DNA of 64,000 nt from Hordeum vulgare subsp. vulgare (GCF_904849725.1 NC_058524.1:493708263-493772262); one strand, 5' to 3'; numbered from the stretch's first letter, positions 48,331-59,458 are shown. Translations and numbers: made by a program. Notes: a model not told the origin generated them from the letters alone.

Positions 48331-48570
48331 AATTATGAGTAGTGAAACGGATTCGTATAGTAGAGTAGATATTTGGAGTATTTCCAAATAGCACATAGTA
48401 GCAGCATCTATAAGATGACATAAAGATTTGTAAAGAACACACGGATCTGCAAATTTCAGAACCGTTGACTAAAACCTCTCTCGTGAGCAAGACGTGATCA
48501 GACCTCATAACTATATGGGTGTTGGATTCGTTGGAATCACATGGTGATGTGAACTAGATTATTGACTCTA

Positions 48571-48585
48571 GTGCAAGTGGGAGAC
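48571..48585 (+). other. Polypurine tract of Angela-type element
   Basis: GTGCAAGTGGGAGAC immediately before the 3' LTR, as in BARE1/WIS elements. Confidence 0.8.
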
Positions 48586-50401
48586 TGTTGGAAATATGCC
48601 CTAGAGGCAATAATAAATTAGTTATTATTATATTTCTTTTTTCATGGTAATCGTTTAGTATCCATGCTATAATTGTATTGATTGGAACCACAATACTTGT
48701 GTGGATACATAGACAAAACACTGTCCCTAGTAAGCCTCTAGTTGACTAGCTCGTTGATCAAAGATGGCCAAGGTTTCCTGGCCATAGGCAAGTGTTGTTA
48801 CTTGATAACGGGATCACATCATTAGGAGAATCATGTGATGGACTAGACCCAAACTAATAGACGTAGCATGTTGATCGTGTCATTTTGTTGCTACTGTTTT
48901 CTGCGTGTCAAGTATTTGTTCCTATGACCATGAGATCATATAACTCACTGACACCGGAGGAATACTTTGTGTGTATCAAACGTCGCAACGTAACTGGGTG
49001 ACTATAAAGATGCTCTACAGGTATCTCCGAAGGTGTTCGTTGAGTTAGTATGGATCAAGACTGGGATTTGTCACTCCGTGTGACGGAGAGATATCTCGGG
49101 GCCCACTCGGTAATACAACATCACACACAAGCCTTGCAAGCAATGTGACTTAGTGTAAGTTGCGGGATCTTGTATTATGGAACGAGTAAAGAGACTTGCC
49201 AGTAAACGAGATTGAAATAGGTATGCGGATACTGACGATCGAATCTCACGCAAGTAACATACCGAAAGGACAAAGGGAATGACATATGGGATTATATGAA
49301 TCCTTGGCACTGAGGTTCAAACGATAAGATCTTCGTAGAATATGTAGGATCCAATATGGGCATCCAGGTCCCGCTATTGGATATTGACCGAGGAGTCTCT
49401 CGGGTCATGTCTACATAGTTCTCGAACCCGCAGGGTCTGCACACTTAAGGTTCGACGCTGTTTTATGCGTATTTGAGTTATATGGTTGGTTACCGAATGT
49501 TGTTCGGAGTCCCGGATGATATCACGGACGTCACGAGGGTTTCTGGAATGGTCCGGAAACAAAGATTGATATATAGGATGACCTCATTTGATTACCGGAA
49601 GGTTTTCGGAGTTACCGGGAATGTACCGAGAATGACGAATGGGTTCCGGGTGTTCACCGGGGGGGCAACCCACCCCGGGGAAGCCCATAGGCCTTGGGGG
49701 TGGCGCACCAGCCCTTAGTGGGCTGGTGGGAAAGCCCAAGAAGGCCCTATGCACCATAGGAAGAAAATCAAAGTGAAAAGGAAAAAAAAGAGGAGGTGGG
49801 AAAAGGGGGAAGGACTCCTCCTTCCAAACCTAGTTGGACTCGGTTTGGAAGGGGAGGGTTGCCCCCCTTGGCTCGGCCGACCCCCTTGGGAGTCCTTGGA
49901 CCCCAAGGCAAGGCCCCCCCTCTCCCCCTATATATACGGAGGTTTTAGGGCTGATTTGAGACGACTTTGCCAAGGCAGCCCGACCACATATCTCCACGGT
50001 TTCACCTCTAGATCGCGTTTCTGCGGAGCTCGGGCGGAGCCCTGCTGAGATAAGATCAACACCAACCTCTGGAGCGCCGTCACGCTGCCGGAGAACTCAT
50101 CTACCTCTCCGTCTCTCTTGCTGGATCAAGAAGGCCGAGATCATCGTCGAGCTGCACGTGTGCTGAACGCGGAGGTGCCGTCCGTTCGGCACTAGATCGT
50201 GGGACTGATCGCGGGACGGTTCGCGGGGCGGATCGAGGGACGTGAGGACGTTCCACTACATCAACCGCGTTCACTAACGCTTCTGCTATGCGGTCTACAA
50301 GGGTACGTAGATCGAACATCCCCTCTCGTAGATGGACATCACCATGATAGGTCTTCGTGCGCGTAGGAAAATTTTTGTTTCCCATGCGACGTTCCCCAAC
50401 A
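48586..50401 (+). repeat. 3' LTR of Angela-type element
   Basis: Starts TGTTGG, ends CCCCAACA; partner of 41803-43619. Confidence 0.95.
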
Positions 50402-50446
50402 CTCTGTTGATTTCCTTTCCAACTGCGGGCATTGTCATTGGTTGAC

Positions 50447-51305
50447 TAAGTGTGCAGACCTTGCGGGTTCGAGAACTATGTAGACATGACACGAGACACT
50501 CCTCGATCAATATCCAATAGCGGGACCTGGATGCCCATATTGGATCCTACATATTCTCTGAAGATCTTATCGGTTGAACCTCCGTGCCAAGGATTCATAT
50601 AATCCCGTATGTCATTCCCTTAGTCCTTCGGTATGTTACTTGCCCTAGATTCGATCGTCGGTATCTATATACCTATTTCAATCTCGTTACCGGCAAGTCT
50701 CTTTACTCATTCCATAATACAAGATCTCATGACTTACACTTAGTCACATTGCTTGCAAGGCTTGTTTGTGATGTTGTATTACCGAGTGGGCCCCGAGATA
50801 CCACTCCGTCACACGGAGTGACAAATCCCAGTCTTGATCCATACTAACTCAACGGACACCTTCGGAGATACCTGTAGAGCACCTTTATAGTCACCCAGTT
50901 ACGTTGCAACGTTTGATGCACACAAGGTATTCCTCTGGTGTCAGTGAGTTACATGATCTCATGGTCATAGGAATAAATACTTGACACACAGAAAACAGTA
51001 GCAACAAAATGACACGATCACATGCTATGTTTATAGTTTGGGTCTAGTCCATCACATGATTCTCCTAATGAGGTGATCCAGTTATCAAGTGACAACACTT
51101 GCACATAGTCAGAAAACCTTGACCATCCTTGATCAACTGGCTAGCCAACTAGAGGCTTGCTAGGGACATTGTTTTGTCTATGTATTCACACATATATCTA
51201 TGTTTTCATTCAATACAATTATAGCATGGATAATAAATGATTGTCTTGAAATAGGAAATATAATAATAACTATTTTATCATTGCCTCTAGGGCATATTTC
51301 CAACA
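50447..51305 (-). repeat. Truncated inverted LTR of an Angela/WIS-type element
   Basis: The reverse complement begins TGTTGGAAATATGCCC at 51305 and follows the Angela LTR for 859 bp, then stops matching at 50447, about half way. It is more diverged from the two LTRs at 41803 and 48586 than they are from each other, so it is a separate, older or different copy. Its intact terminus abuts the hAT relic. Confidence 0.92.
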
Positions 51306-52797
51306 ATGTCAGATAAAGAACAGATGGCTATTGTCTTGAGATATATTGGCAAGCTTGGACTGATCCTGGAATGTTTAGTTGGAGTTGTACATGTGAATGA
51401 AACATTTGCAACGTGTCTCAAGTGAGCCCTTGAAAAATTGCTTGCCGATATTGGATTAAGCTTCAAACAAGTCACAGGGCAATGCTATGATGATGCAAGA
51501 AATATGCACGGTGAGTTTAATGTCTTGAAAGCCAAAATTCTGGAATAGAATAGGTCAACATATTGTGTGCATTGTTTTTCTCACCAACTTCAATTGGTTA
51601 TAGTGGCGATTTCAAAGAAGAATGAAGATATTGCAGGTTTCTTTTATATGATCTCTCTTCTATTTAATGTGGTCGGAGCTTCTTGCAAAAGAAAAGATAT
51701 GATCAGAGAGAGTAATCGAGAAAATGTAAAAAGGCCATAAGTAGTGGAAGAAATAGTACCGACACAGGGCTAAACCAAGACCAGTCACTTCAAAGGGAAG
51801 GAGACACCCATTGGGGTTCTCACTATATAACCCTTTCAAGGTTAATCAAGTTGTTCACATCAATTGTTAGTGTCCAGAATTATGCAGGAAAATAAGGCAA
51901 GAAGGATTCCAAGAAAAGTGAAGCACGGGGCCTTCTATCATATTTTGGAACCTTTGATTTTGTGTTTTATTTGCACATGATGTTCCATATACTAGGGAGT
52001 GTCAATACTTTGTCACAAGCATTGCAACAAAAGGATCAAGATATCTTGAATGCCATGTCATGTGTGAAGTCAACATGGAATGATCTACAACAACTAAGAG
52101 ATGATGGATGAGAATCACTTCTAGAGAAGGTATGTTCATTATGTGAAGAACATGACATTCCAAAGTGAAACATGCATGATAAATATATTGATCGGCATAA
52201 ACCAATAAAAAGAACCAATATTACCAACCTTCATCATTACAAAATAGAGTGCCTTAATTATATTATTGATTGGCAACTTCGAGAGTTCAATGATAGATTC
52301 AATGAAGTTAATTCTGCACTGCTTATCCACATGGCTTCTTTCAACCCAAAAAACGCATTTGCTTGTTTTAACATGCAGAGTTTATTGAAGCTAGCTGAGT
52401 TCTATCCTGATGATTTCAATTCAACACACAATTGATGGATCTTGATCATGAACTTCGAATTTTCATTGACAATGTCTGGGCGGACCAAAGACTTTCCAAT
52501 TTGGATGGTATTGTTGATCTTGCTAAAGTGTTGGTGGAAACTAAAAGGCACCTTGCTTTTCTTTTGGTGTATCAACTTCTCAAGTTGGTGCTTATTTTGC
52601 TAGTTGCCACGACGTCAATGGAGAGATGCTTTTCAGCAATGAATATCATCAAGAGTGTCTTGCGAAACAAAATGGGTGACGAGTTCATGAGCGATTCCCT
52701 GATTTGCTATGTGGAGAAAGACATATTTTCTACGATAACAAATGATGATGTGATTGATGTGTTTAAGAAAATGCAAGATCAAGAAGAAAATTTATGA
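51306..52797 (+). pseudogene. ZMYM1-like hAT transposase relic
   Basis: It opens with YKEQMA-like SDKEQMAIVLRYIGK, then LVGVVHVNETFATCL, GQCYDDARNMHGEFN (the catalytic Asp region of GQGYDGASNM type), YCVHCFSHQLQLVIVA and VVGASCKRKDM. Stops at 51423-51425 and 51546-51548 and several frameshifts follow, with THWGSHY and the FYLHMMFHILGSVNTLSQAL stretch still readable. The last 366 bp (52432-52797) are open and hold the C-terminal hAT dimerisation domain: LVATTSMERCFSAMNIIKSV then RNKMGDEFMSDSLICYVEKD. The N-terminal TTF/zinc-finger part is missing, cut by the inverted LTR. The transposase family is recognised with confidence; the gene is dead. Confidence 0.88.
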
Positions 52798-53239
52798 CAT
52801 GTGAGTCTCATATCACTTTATTTTTTTGCTTAATGATACTTATTTTTTGCATTATTTGTTTCTTACTATTGTTGTCAATATAGTATATTCTTCTGTTCAT
52901 CCTTTTCAGGAAGTTACAAGTGAAACGTTTCAAAGTCATATTTTTGCTTTTTATTTCCAGAATATGTAAACAATGTTGTTTCATGACTTCGCTCAGCCAA
53001 TACTAGGTATGAAATTTTTATGTAATAATAATATCACCGGTTCATTGCATATTTTTGCTATTTATATTGCTTGCGGCCAGTATATATGTTGTTGCACCAC
53101 TATAATTTCTGCTAGAGGCCTACTGTGGGCAGCGGTTGACACCGGTGCACATTTTTTTCTAGTTTCATTCCTGTTTGCAGTTATTTATGGACATGCAACA
53201 CAATGGAATCTATAGACATTGTGGGAGTTGATAATATGT
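52798..53239. other. AT-rich DNA without recognisable gene
   Basis: Probably 3' untranslated or intronic remains of the hAT element. A T-rich tract followed by GTTTGCAG near 53171-53178 resembles a splice acceptor. Nothing else is supported. Confidence 0.3.
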
Positions 53240-53429
53240 TGTGTGATCATGCACAACATGATCGTCGAGGATGAGGATGACGATGTTGCCGCAACTCTGA
53301 CATTTGAAAACATGGATGATCCTATCCAATTACGGTAACAAAATCAGGCCACATTTGAAGAGTTTATTTAAATGCATCAACAAATTCGACACAGATCAAC
53401 TCACGAGCAACTAAAAGAATATCTCAGTA
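53240..53429 (+). pseudogene. C-terminal remnant of a PIF/Harbinger transposase
   Basis: Frame reads CVIMHNMIVEDEDDDVAA, LTFENMDDPIQLR, stop, QNQATFEEFI, stop, MHQQIRHRSTHEQLKEYL. HNMIVEDE, the DPIQL block and the HQQIRHR..HEQL tail are characteristic of the end of grass Harbinger transposases (HARBI1/DDE_4 group). The catalytic part is missing, and two stops disable it. Its relation to the hAT relic upstream is unclear; it may be an independent insertion. Confidence 0.75.
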
Positions 53430-53853
53430 TCAGAGGGTGGTGTAATGGGAAACAATATTGAGATGTAATATTTGAACTTTTAAAAATTTCAACTAGTGTT
53501 GCATGCGGCTATTTGAACGTTTGTATCCTTTGCATGCGGCTATTTGATCGCGCGGACTTGAAGAAAATAAGGAAGACAGGATGTATATGGCTACGGTTGG
53601 ATGACGTCCTTTCGCATTTATGTTCAAGGACTGGTCCTCCTGTTTGCCGACGGATGCGGAAGAAAGTTTACGAGTTGACGTTGAATATGCCCTTATAGAT
53701 TCCAAAAGAAAATAAAACACATGGATTAACTCGTCAATGAAATTTCACGGACTTATCTTATCTACAATCAACCCTACACGATCCACGGTACAGGTGAATA
53801 TCCACGAAAAAACTAGCGAGCACATTGATAAAGCTGCTAACTTTTATTTATTA
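53430..53853. other. Intergenic DNA with a small direct repeat
   Basis: No gene. TGCATGCGGCTATTTGA occurs twice (53500-53516 and 53531-53547), 14 bp apart. This is probably flanking DNA of the Harbinger remnant. Confidence 0.35.
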
Positions 53854-53876
53854 CTCCCTCCGTTCTTAAATATAAG

Positions 53877-54560
53877 GAAAACATTTGGGACCGGTGTGTC
53901 GGCCGAACGCTTTGACTGACCGAGCGTGCGTCATAGGATTAAGACTAATTCTATCATGTGGCTTGCCCTATGAGTGATTTTTTTGCTACAACTGTTGTCG
54001 GTTTTTGCTACATCCGTCCACTAAAAAAGTTGCATCCACGTTTGTCAGAGTTGCAAACCAAGTTCGTCGGATTTTTTTTTTGCTACAACCGGTGTCGACT
54101 TTTGCTGCAACCGGTGTCGATTGTTGCTACAACCGTCCACTAAAAAAGCTGCATCCACGGTCGTTAGAGTTGCAATCCGAGTTCATCGGATTTTTTTGCT
54201 ACAACCGGTGTTGATTTTTGCTACAATCCGCATCTCATTTTGCTAAAATCATGTCGGGTTTTTGTTACAACGCATCGCCGGTGTCGATTTCTTACTACAA
54301 CGACGTCCTCTTTTTGCTACAATCAATTTTTTTTGCTTGCACGCACGATCAACATCTTTATTTTGCTATAACCACGTTAATATTTTGGTACAACCATATT
54401 TTTGTTGCATTCTGTGGCCGACTTTTGCTACAACCGCAGCTTGTTTTTGCTACCATCAACGTTTTTTGCTACATGGTTGGATCTGACCGTATAACATGGT
54501 TCGATCTTGTGGCTCGTGCGTGACCGATCAAAAGTTTTTGGCGGCGCGTCTAGCACTCCC
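53877..54560 (+). mobile_element. Small DNA element nested in the Stowaway body
   Basis: Flanked by AATATAAG on both sides (53869-53876, 54561-54568), an 8-bp duplication (9 bp with one mismatch). The ends show imperfect inverted similarity: GGGACCGGTGTGTCGGCCG and TTTGACTGACCGAGCG near the left end against the reverse of TGACCGATCAAAAG and CGGCGCGTCTAGCACTCCC at the right. TSD size suggests a hAT- or Mutator-type MITE. The interior is a degenerate repeat array. Confidence 0.6.
53965..54480 (+). repeat. Degenerate array of TTTTTGCTACAACCG-type units
   Basis: About 16 occurrences of a TTTTTGCTACAA core, at irregular 20-45 bp spacing, often followed by CCGGTGTCGA. A longer unit with CCGTCCACTAAAAAAG, TGCATCCACG and AGTTGCAA is present twice (about 54015-54080 and 54128-54198). 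Frames through it give artificial ORFs. Confidence 0.75.
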
Positions 54561-54800
54561 AATATAAGCTGTGTTCTTTTTTCAAAAAGTCAAACATTGT
54601 CTATGTTTGACAATTTTGTAGTAAAATATACTAAAATTTACAATACTCAGTATATCAAATATAAAAATACATCTCATGGTGAATCCAATGAAATGATATG
54701 GTATTCTAGACATTAATATTTTTGTCTGTAAATTTGGCTAAAGTTAAAAAATTTAAATTTTTAAAAGAATAATACACCTTAATTATATGTTTTTGGTATA

Positions 54801-55252
54801 AAAAGATCGATGCATGGCAGAATCTTCCGCTCGTAAGATTTACCTTCTAGAAGGTCTATCGGCGTAGCGTCTCGAGGCCGTGCTCATCTTCGTGGCGCGG
54901 TGCTCACGTTACGTGGCGCGCCCGGCGCATGGCCAGCCAGGTCTGCGGCGCACGCCCCCGCAAAAAGAAAAAGAAAAACGCGTCTGCGGTGCACGCCGTG
55001 GAACGGCGACTCCTTTTCAACGCTACCGTCACTTGTGTATGGCTCAGTCTCACTAATGCCGCCATACTAGTCCTAGTGAAATCATCTATCCCTAGAAGAT
55101 CATATAAAGCACGGTACAAGAAATTTCGTTTGAGGGATGCTGTAAAACGGCAGAACAGATCATTTACACCATGCTACATAATTTAAACATACTTCGTGTC
55201 ACCATAGTTCGCCGAAAGCTCCGTAAGCTCATCACACAAACTTGCACATACT
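54801..55252. other. Stretch with no recognised feature
   Basis: Mixed composition with a GC-rich part (about 54850-55010) and an A-rich run near 54961-54978. Overlapping short frames on both strands show no domain. Confidence 0.3.
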
Positions 55253-55510
55253 CTAGTCCTTCTTGACATGAAGATAATACATGGTAGGGGAGTTGGACAG
55301 AACGAAGGCGAGGTCAAACTCCTCGTAGGCCGCCTCGAGCCGTGTGGCAGCGCCTTCTTCTTCGGCCGCGACCGCCTCTTGCGGTCTTGCCCCTCAGCAA
55401 GCTGCGCTCTGCCTCGCGGATGCGCTTGGTAGTAGGGCAAAGGAGGTCGCGAAGGCAGTCGAACTTCATCCATGTCCTCCGACCGTCATTGCAGGAGAAG
55501 GTGTCGCGCT
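55253..55510 (-). pseudogene. Fragment of an unrecognised protein-coding gene (C-terminal end)
   Basis: On the minus strand a frame reads DTFSCNDGRRTWMKFDCLRD then LLCPTTKRIREAERSLL. After an Arg/Gly-rich stretch a different frame reads RLEAAYEEFDLAFVLSNSPT then MYYLHVKKD and a stop at 55253-55255. GC-rich codon use and continuous plausible protein in two frames suggest a real gene end with a frameshift. The upstream limit is not clear. I do not recognise the family. It could be a captured host fragment or a relic of a real gene. Confidence 0.5.
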
Positions 55511-55573
55511 TCCTCGCTTGTACGCTGCATCATTCCAATACGCGCGTCCGGGGGGAGGTGGGGATCGAGGGGG

Positions 55574-55751
55574 TAGAGATAGATTTGGTATACACGTAGG
55601 AGTATTTGTTAGTTTCGGATTTGTAATATGTTTTCTACCTTATTTTTAGAAAAGGTTTTCTTACTCTTTAAGTATGTATTTCTATATATACTCGCTCATG
55701 AAGCTCAATACCATCATATTTTGCACCAATATCCCTCTCTCCTTTCTAATA
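55574..55751 (+). repeat. 5' LTR of the small LTR element
   Basis: About 178 bp, diverged from the 3' LTR at roughly a quarter of positions by eye; TATA-like CTATATATACTC at 55682-55693. Confidence 0.7.
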
Positions 55752-57803
55752 TGGTGTCCGCCTAACCGATCCAATCCTAGCCGCCGTCGTCGCTTCCGCT
55801 CCGCGTCGCCCCCGGGGCGGTCGGTCTCCATGACCGCCGTCGGGGGCCGCACCATCCGCACCTAGGGTTTGTCTATCGGCCATATTGACCGGCTATCCTA
55901 AAGAGTCTTTTCTCCGATCTCTTGATCCAGATTTTCTCTCTCGCACCTTTCGTATTGATTGGCGTCTTCTTTTTGATTTTTTTATCTACGATCGGTTTGC
56001 GTCACCCGCCGCCGCCGTCGACCCACGCGCCTCAACTCCGACACCGGCGTCGACTCTACACCGGCCACTTCGTCATCAATTGCCTGGCAAGGCTGGATGT
56101 GCCGCCCAAGGGACGCCTTCGTGCTCGCTGTCGGCCGCTTGCCCGCGTGGTCTTCATTGTCGGCTCTTCTTCGTCGTCATCACCTGGGACATCACTGACT
56201 CCGATCTTCGCGTTGTCCGCGTGTGTCATATACAGCGCCGATGTCAGTATGATCCACCTTTCACGCACCTATCTTCGCCAAGCACGTCCCCAAGCACGTG
56301 CTTACCGCCGATCAAGCCACACGATCCCGTCGTGTCGTCCCTTCACACCGTTGCGTCGCCACCGCGAGCTCCTCCTGCTAGTTGCGCCGGCCCATGCGCC
56401 GCTCCCAATGACGCCCCTTCGGGCCTTCGTGTTGAGGCACGCGGTCACGTCGTCGCCCCGAGATCCTCCCGCCGGCTACCCCCATAGCCGGCGCCGCCTT
56501 CACATCACCCCTTCAAGGCTGTCGCGCCACGGCATGCACTCTAAGCCTTCGCCCGTCGGACAGTCGCTTATGGCCAGTGGTTCTCCCCGCAGTTGCCCCG
56601 ACCCGTGAGCCGTCGCTACACCGCTCCTTCAGGCTGTGGCGCCACGGCATGCGGTCCCCACCATCACCTAAGGTTGTCCCCGTGGCGTCATCCCTTTGGG
56701 TCGTACGCCCGTGGCACGTGGTCCACGCCACCGCCTCGAGGTCTTCCTGATGTCGCCCCGACTTGCCTTCTGCCGCTGTGTCACCCCTTCGGGCCGTAGA
56801 GTCGCGGCTCGCGGTCCACTCCGTCGTCTTCGCACGTTAACTCTACATGGTATGCATCGTGCCGCCTCCCTCAGCACGGGAATGCCACCCTCCGTGTCGG
56901 TCTTCGTCACGCTATCGGGTTCTTCGTCGCCTACTTCGAGCATCATCGCGACGCTCCTAACTAGCCGCCGTCACACCAACTTCGCCGTTCTTCTTCAGCG
57001 TCACTGCAGGTCATTCACCCGAGTCGCGCCGCCATTCCAGCCCCTTCATCTTCGTCCAGTACCATCTCATCAGCAGGGCAATCATCATCTTTGCCGACCA
57101 CTTCGTCTACTCCGGCCACTGCGAGCAACATTGCCCCCCGCCGATTTGCGCCACAACCGTCATTGAGTCCTTCTCCACCAGCCTCCTCGACATTGCGTAC
57201 AAGTTGTGTGCAGGTTCGTGTCTACGCATGCTCGGTGCTGGCAACACCGACATGTGCCTTCATCCCCGATGTGCTCCCAGCCTGGCAAGCCTGGGGCGGT
57301 ACACCGCCAACATCGAATTTGTCCGTCTCCGCATGCCCGATGGTGGCAACACCGATGCGCGCCTTCGTCCATGATGTGTCCCCGGACTTGGCAAACCCGG
57401 CGAGCCACGTCATCCACAACGTCTCCTTCGTGGTGCACCACTACTTCGATGCCACTGCGCCCATGACTAACTCGGTGCCTGTGGCTCCACGGGGACTTCC
57501 TCGACACCGGCTATCCCGACTCGACATCGACCACGGCGTTCTTCGCACGGCTACCTCGACCATGGCTACACCATCCTACTCTCTCGGCTACCTCGACAAC
57601 GGCACAAAGGGCTATCACCTCGCTTGAGAAAATCATCGGCTTCATCTACAGTCCACGTGTCCGCGATGCAACACTCTCCTCGACACTCTCGTTGCGACTG
57701 CGGGGGGATGCTAGACCGTCGGTTGTTATTCCCTCAAGTCTGACCGTCTGCGGTGCTCCTGTTGTTCGCAACGCTACCGCTACGACTGCGGGGGCGCGGG
57801 GGT
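55752..57803 (+). other. GC-rich repetitive interior of the small LTR element
   Basis: Frames up to 228 codons exist in all phases but are low-complexity (Pro, Arg, Ser, Thr-rich) and show no domain. A degenerate module of CCCCTTCGGGCCGT and GGCACGCGGTCC type recurs about five times (56413, 56510, 56625, 56690, 56784). A 109-bp unit is present twice (57233-57293 and 57342-57401 cores, GGCAACACCGA... GGCAAGCC). It is probably a filler region, not a gene. Confidence 0.5.
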
Positions 57804-57980
57804 TTGAGATATGTTTGGTGTAGATGTATTTAATAGTCTAGGATTTGTAATCCGTCTCCTACCTTATCTCTAGGGGAGGCTCTGTGCCCTCCAAGTCTGC
57901 ACTTCTTTATATACTCATTCATGAGGCTCAATACAACATCCATCGTATTCAACACCAATATCCCTCTTTCCCTTCTAACA
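57804..57980 (+). repeat. 3' LTR of the small LTR element
   Basis: Ends CCCTTCTAACA at 57980; preceded by the G-rich tract at 57784-57802. Confidence 0.7.
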
Positions 57981-58131
57981 AAGGCGATCGAAGAGGGGTT
58001 GTGCGGGCAAAAAAAAACCACATGATTGGATTTGGTGTCGGAGAGTGATTGCGGTGGAGGATTTAACGGATAGGAACCCTAAAATGTGTCGAATTCTATA
58101 AATATAGCGGCCAGACCGGGGTTTTACGGCC
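57981..58131. other. Short stretch of unknown origin
   Basis: Contains TCTATAAATATAGCGG near 58096-58111, a TATA-like word, but no gene is attached. It ends where a gypsy LTR begins in mid-sequence. Confidence 0.3.
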
Positions 58132-59241
58132 CGAATATACTTTTCCGCCGTCGTAAGCTTCTGTCTCCGCAAGATCCCATCTGGGGCACGTTCTGGTGCC
58201 CTACCGGAGGGGGGATTCGGATACGAAGGGCTTCTTCATCAACACCATGACCTCTCCGATAATGCGTGAGTAGTTCACCATAGACCTTCGGGTCCATAGC
58301 TAGTAGCTAGATGGCTTCTTCTCTCTCTTGGATCTTCAATACAAAGTTCTCCATGATCTTCATGGAGATCTATCCGATGTAATCTTCTTTGCGGTGTGTT
58401 TGTCGAGATCCGATGAATTGTAGATTTATAATCAGATTATCTATGAATCTTATTTGAGTTTCTTCGTATCTCTTATATGCATGATTTCATATCCTTGTAA
58501 TTCTTTTCGAGTTGTAGGTTTTGTTTGGCCAACTTGATCTATGATTCTTGCAATGGGAGAAGTGCTTGGTTTTGTGTTCATACCGTGCGGTGACCTCTCC
58601 CAGTGACAGAAGGGGCAGCGAGGCACGCATCATGTTGTTGCCATCAAGGGTAAAAAGATGAGGTTTTCATCATTGGTTTGAGTTTATCCCTCTACATCAT
58701 ATCATCGTGCTTAAGACGTTACTCTGTTCGTCATGAACTCAATACACTAGATGCATGCTGGATAGCGGTCGATGTGTGGAGTAATAGTAGTAGATGCAGA
58801 AAGTATCGGTCTACTTGTCTCGAACGTGATACCTATATGTATGATCATTGCCTTAGATATCGTCATGACTTTGCACGGTTCTATGAATTGCTCGACAGTA
58901 ATTTGTTCACCCACCGTATTATTTGCTATTTTGAGAGAAGCCTCTAGTGAACACTATGGCCCCCGGGTCTACTTCACACCATATTTTCAGCCTTACACTT
59001 TTACTTCGTTGCACTTTCCGCGTTCAGATCTCACTTTGCAATCAATCTTGAAGGGATTGACAACCCCTTTACAGCGTCGGGTGCAAGCTCTTTTGTGTTT
59101 GCGCACGTACTCTGGAGTTGGCGCGATTCTCCTACTGGATTGATACCTTGGTTCTCAAACTGAGGGAAATACTTACTGCTCCTGTGATGCATCACCCTTT
59201 CCTCTTCAAGGGAAAAACCAACACAAGCTCAAGAGGCAGCA
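58132..59241 (+). repeat. 5' LTR of G, 5' truncated
   Basis: Family F LTR from CGAATATACTTTTCCGCC onward, ending AGAGGCAGCA at 59241. Compared with the 3' LTR it lacks about 400 bp at the start, but keeps 222 bp (58671-58892) that the 3' LTR has lost. Confidence 0.88.
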
Positions 59242-59251
59242 AAAGGATTTC

Positions 59252-59269
59252 TGGCGCCGTTGCCGGGGA
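59252..59269 (+). other. Primer binding site of G, tRNA-Asp type
   Basis: TGGCGCCGTTGCCGGGGA, identical to the F1 site, 10 bp after the LTR. Confidence 0.92.
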
Positions 59270-59458
59270 GGATCAAGTCAATAACTCTTCCAAGTAATTG
59301 TCGCAAACTCATCTCTTGCATTTACTCTTTTCGCCTCTCGTTTTCCTCTCCCCCACTTCTGAAAAACAAAAATATTTCCTTCTTTTGCTTGCTTTTTTCG
59401 TTCGCCTTTTTTCTCGCTTGCTTTCTGTTCGTTTGTGTGGGATAGTCTACATGTCCTC

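Larger units (their letters stand above)
41803..50401 (+). mobile_element. Full-length Copia element of the Angela/WIS/BARE1 group
   Basis: LTRs 41803-43619 (1817 bp) and 48586-50401 (1816 bp) start TGTTGGAAATATGCCC, the hallmark of this group. TSD CTCTG at 41798-41802 and 50402-50406 is perfect. The internal domain of about 5 kb has lost its frames by many small deletions and stops, yet waypoints of gag, protease, integrase, RT and RNase H remain. A local comparison of the first 145 bp of the LTRs gave 4 differences. Copia order (INT before RT) is visible. The element is dead but structurally complete. Confidence 0.95.
53854..54800 (+). mobile_element. Stowaway-type (Tc1/mariner) element, split by an insertion, right end lost
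   Basis: CTCCCTCCGTTCTTAAATAT at 53854, preceded by TA (52-53), is the Stowaway terminal inverted repeat. After a 684-bp insertion the body resumes at 54561 with TTTGACAATTTTGTAGTAAA, matching the usual AT-rich interior. No closing inverted repeat (CGGAGGGAG) is found, so the right boundary near 54800 is a guess. Confidence 0.65.
55574..57980 (+). mobile_element. Small non-autonomous LTR retrotransposon (2.4 kb, 177-bp LTRs)
   Basis: Two diverged direct repeats, 55574-55751 and 57804-57980, share GAGATATGTTTGG-like starts, a TTTATATACTC box, GCTCAATAC and the end CCAATATCCCTC-TTCTAACA. A degraded iMet-like primer site (TGGTGTCCGCC) follows the first and a G-rich tract (CTGCGGGGGCGCGGGGG) precedes the second. 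The interior is GC-rich, internally repetitive and lacks gag or pol. No target duplication is evident. LTR style and primer suggest Copia. Confidence 0.7.

Noticed and set aside
53965..54480. CRISPR-like array
   Set aside because: Spacing and units are irregular, there are no unique spacers of equal length, and the context is a plant transposon.
55885..56608. 200-228 codon frames as a gene in the small LTR element
   Set aside because: Two long frames overlap in different phases, with low-complexity composition and degenerate repeats; no recognisable domain.
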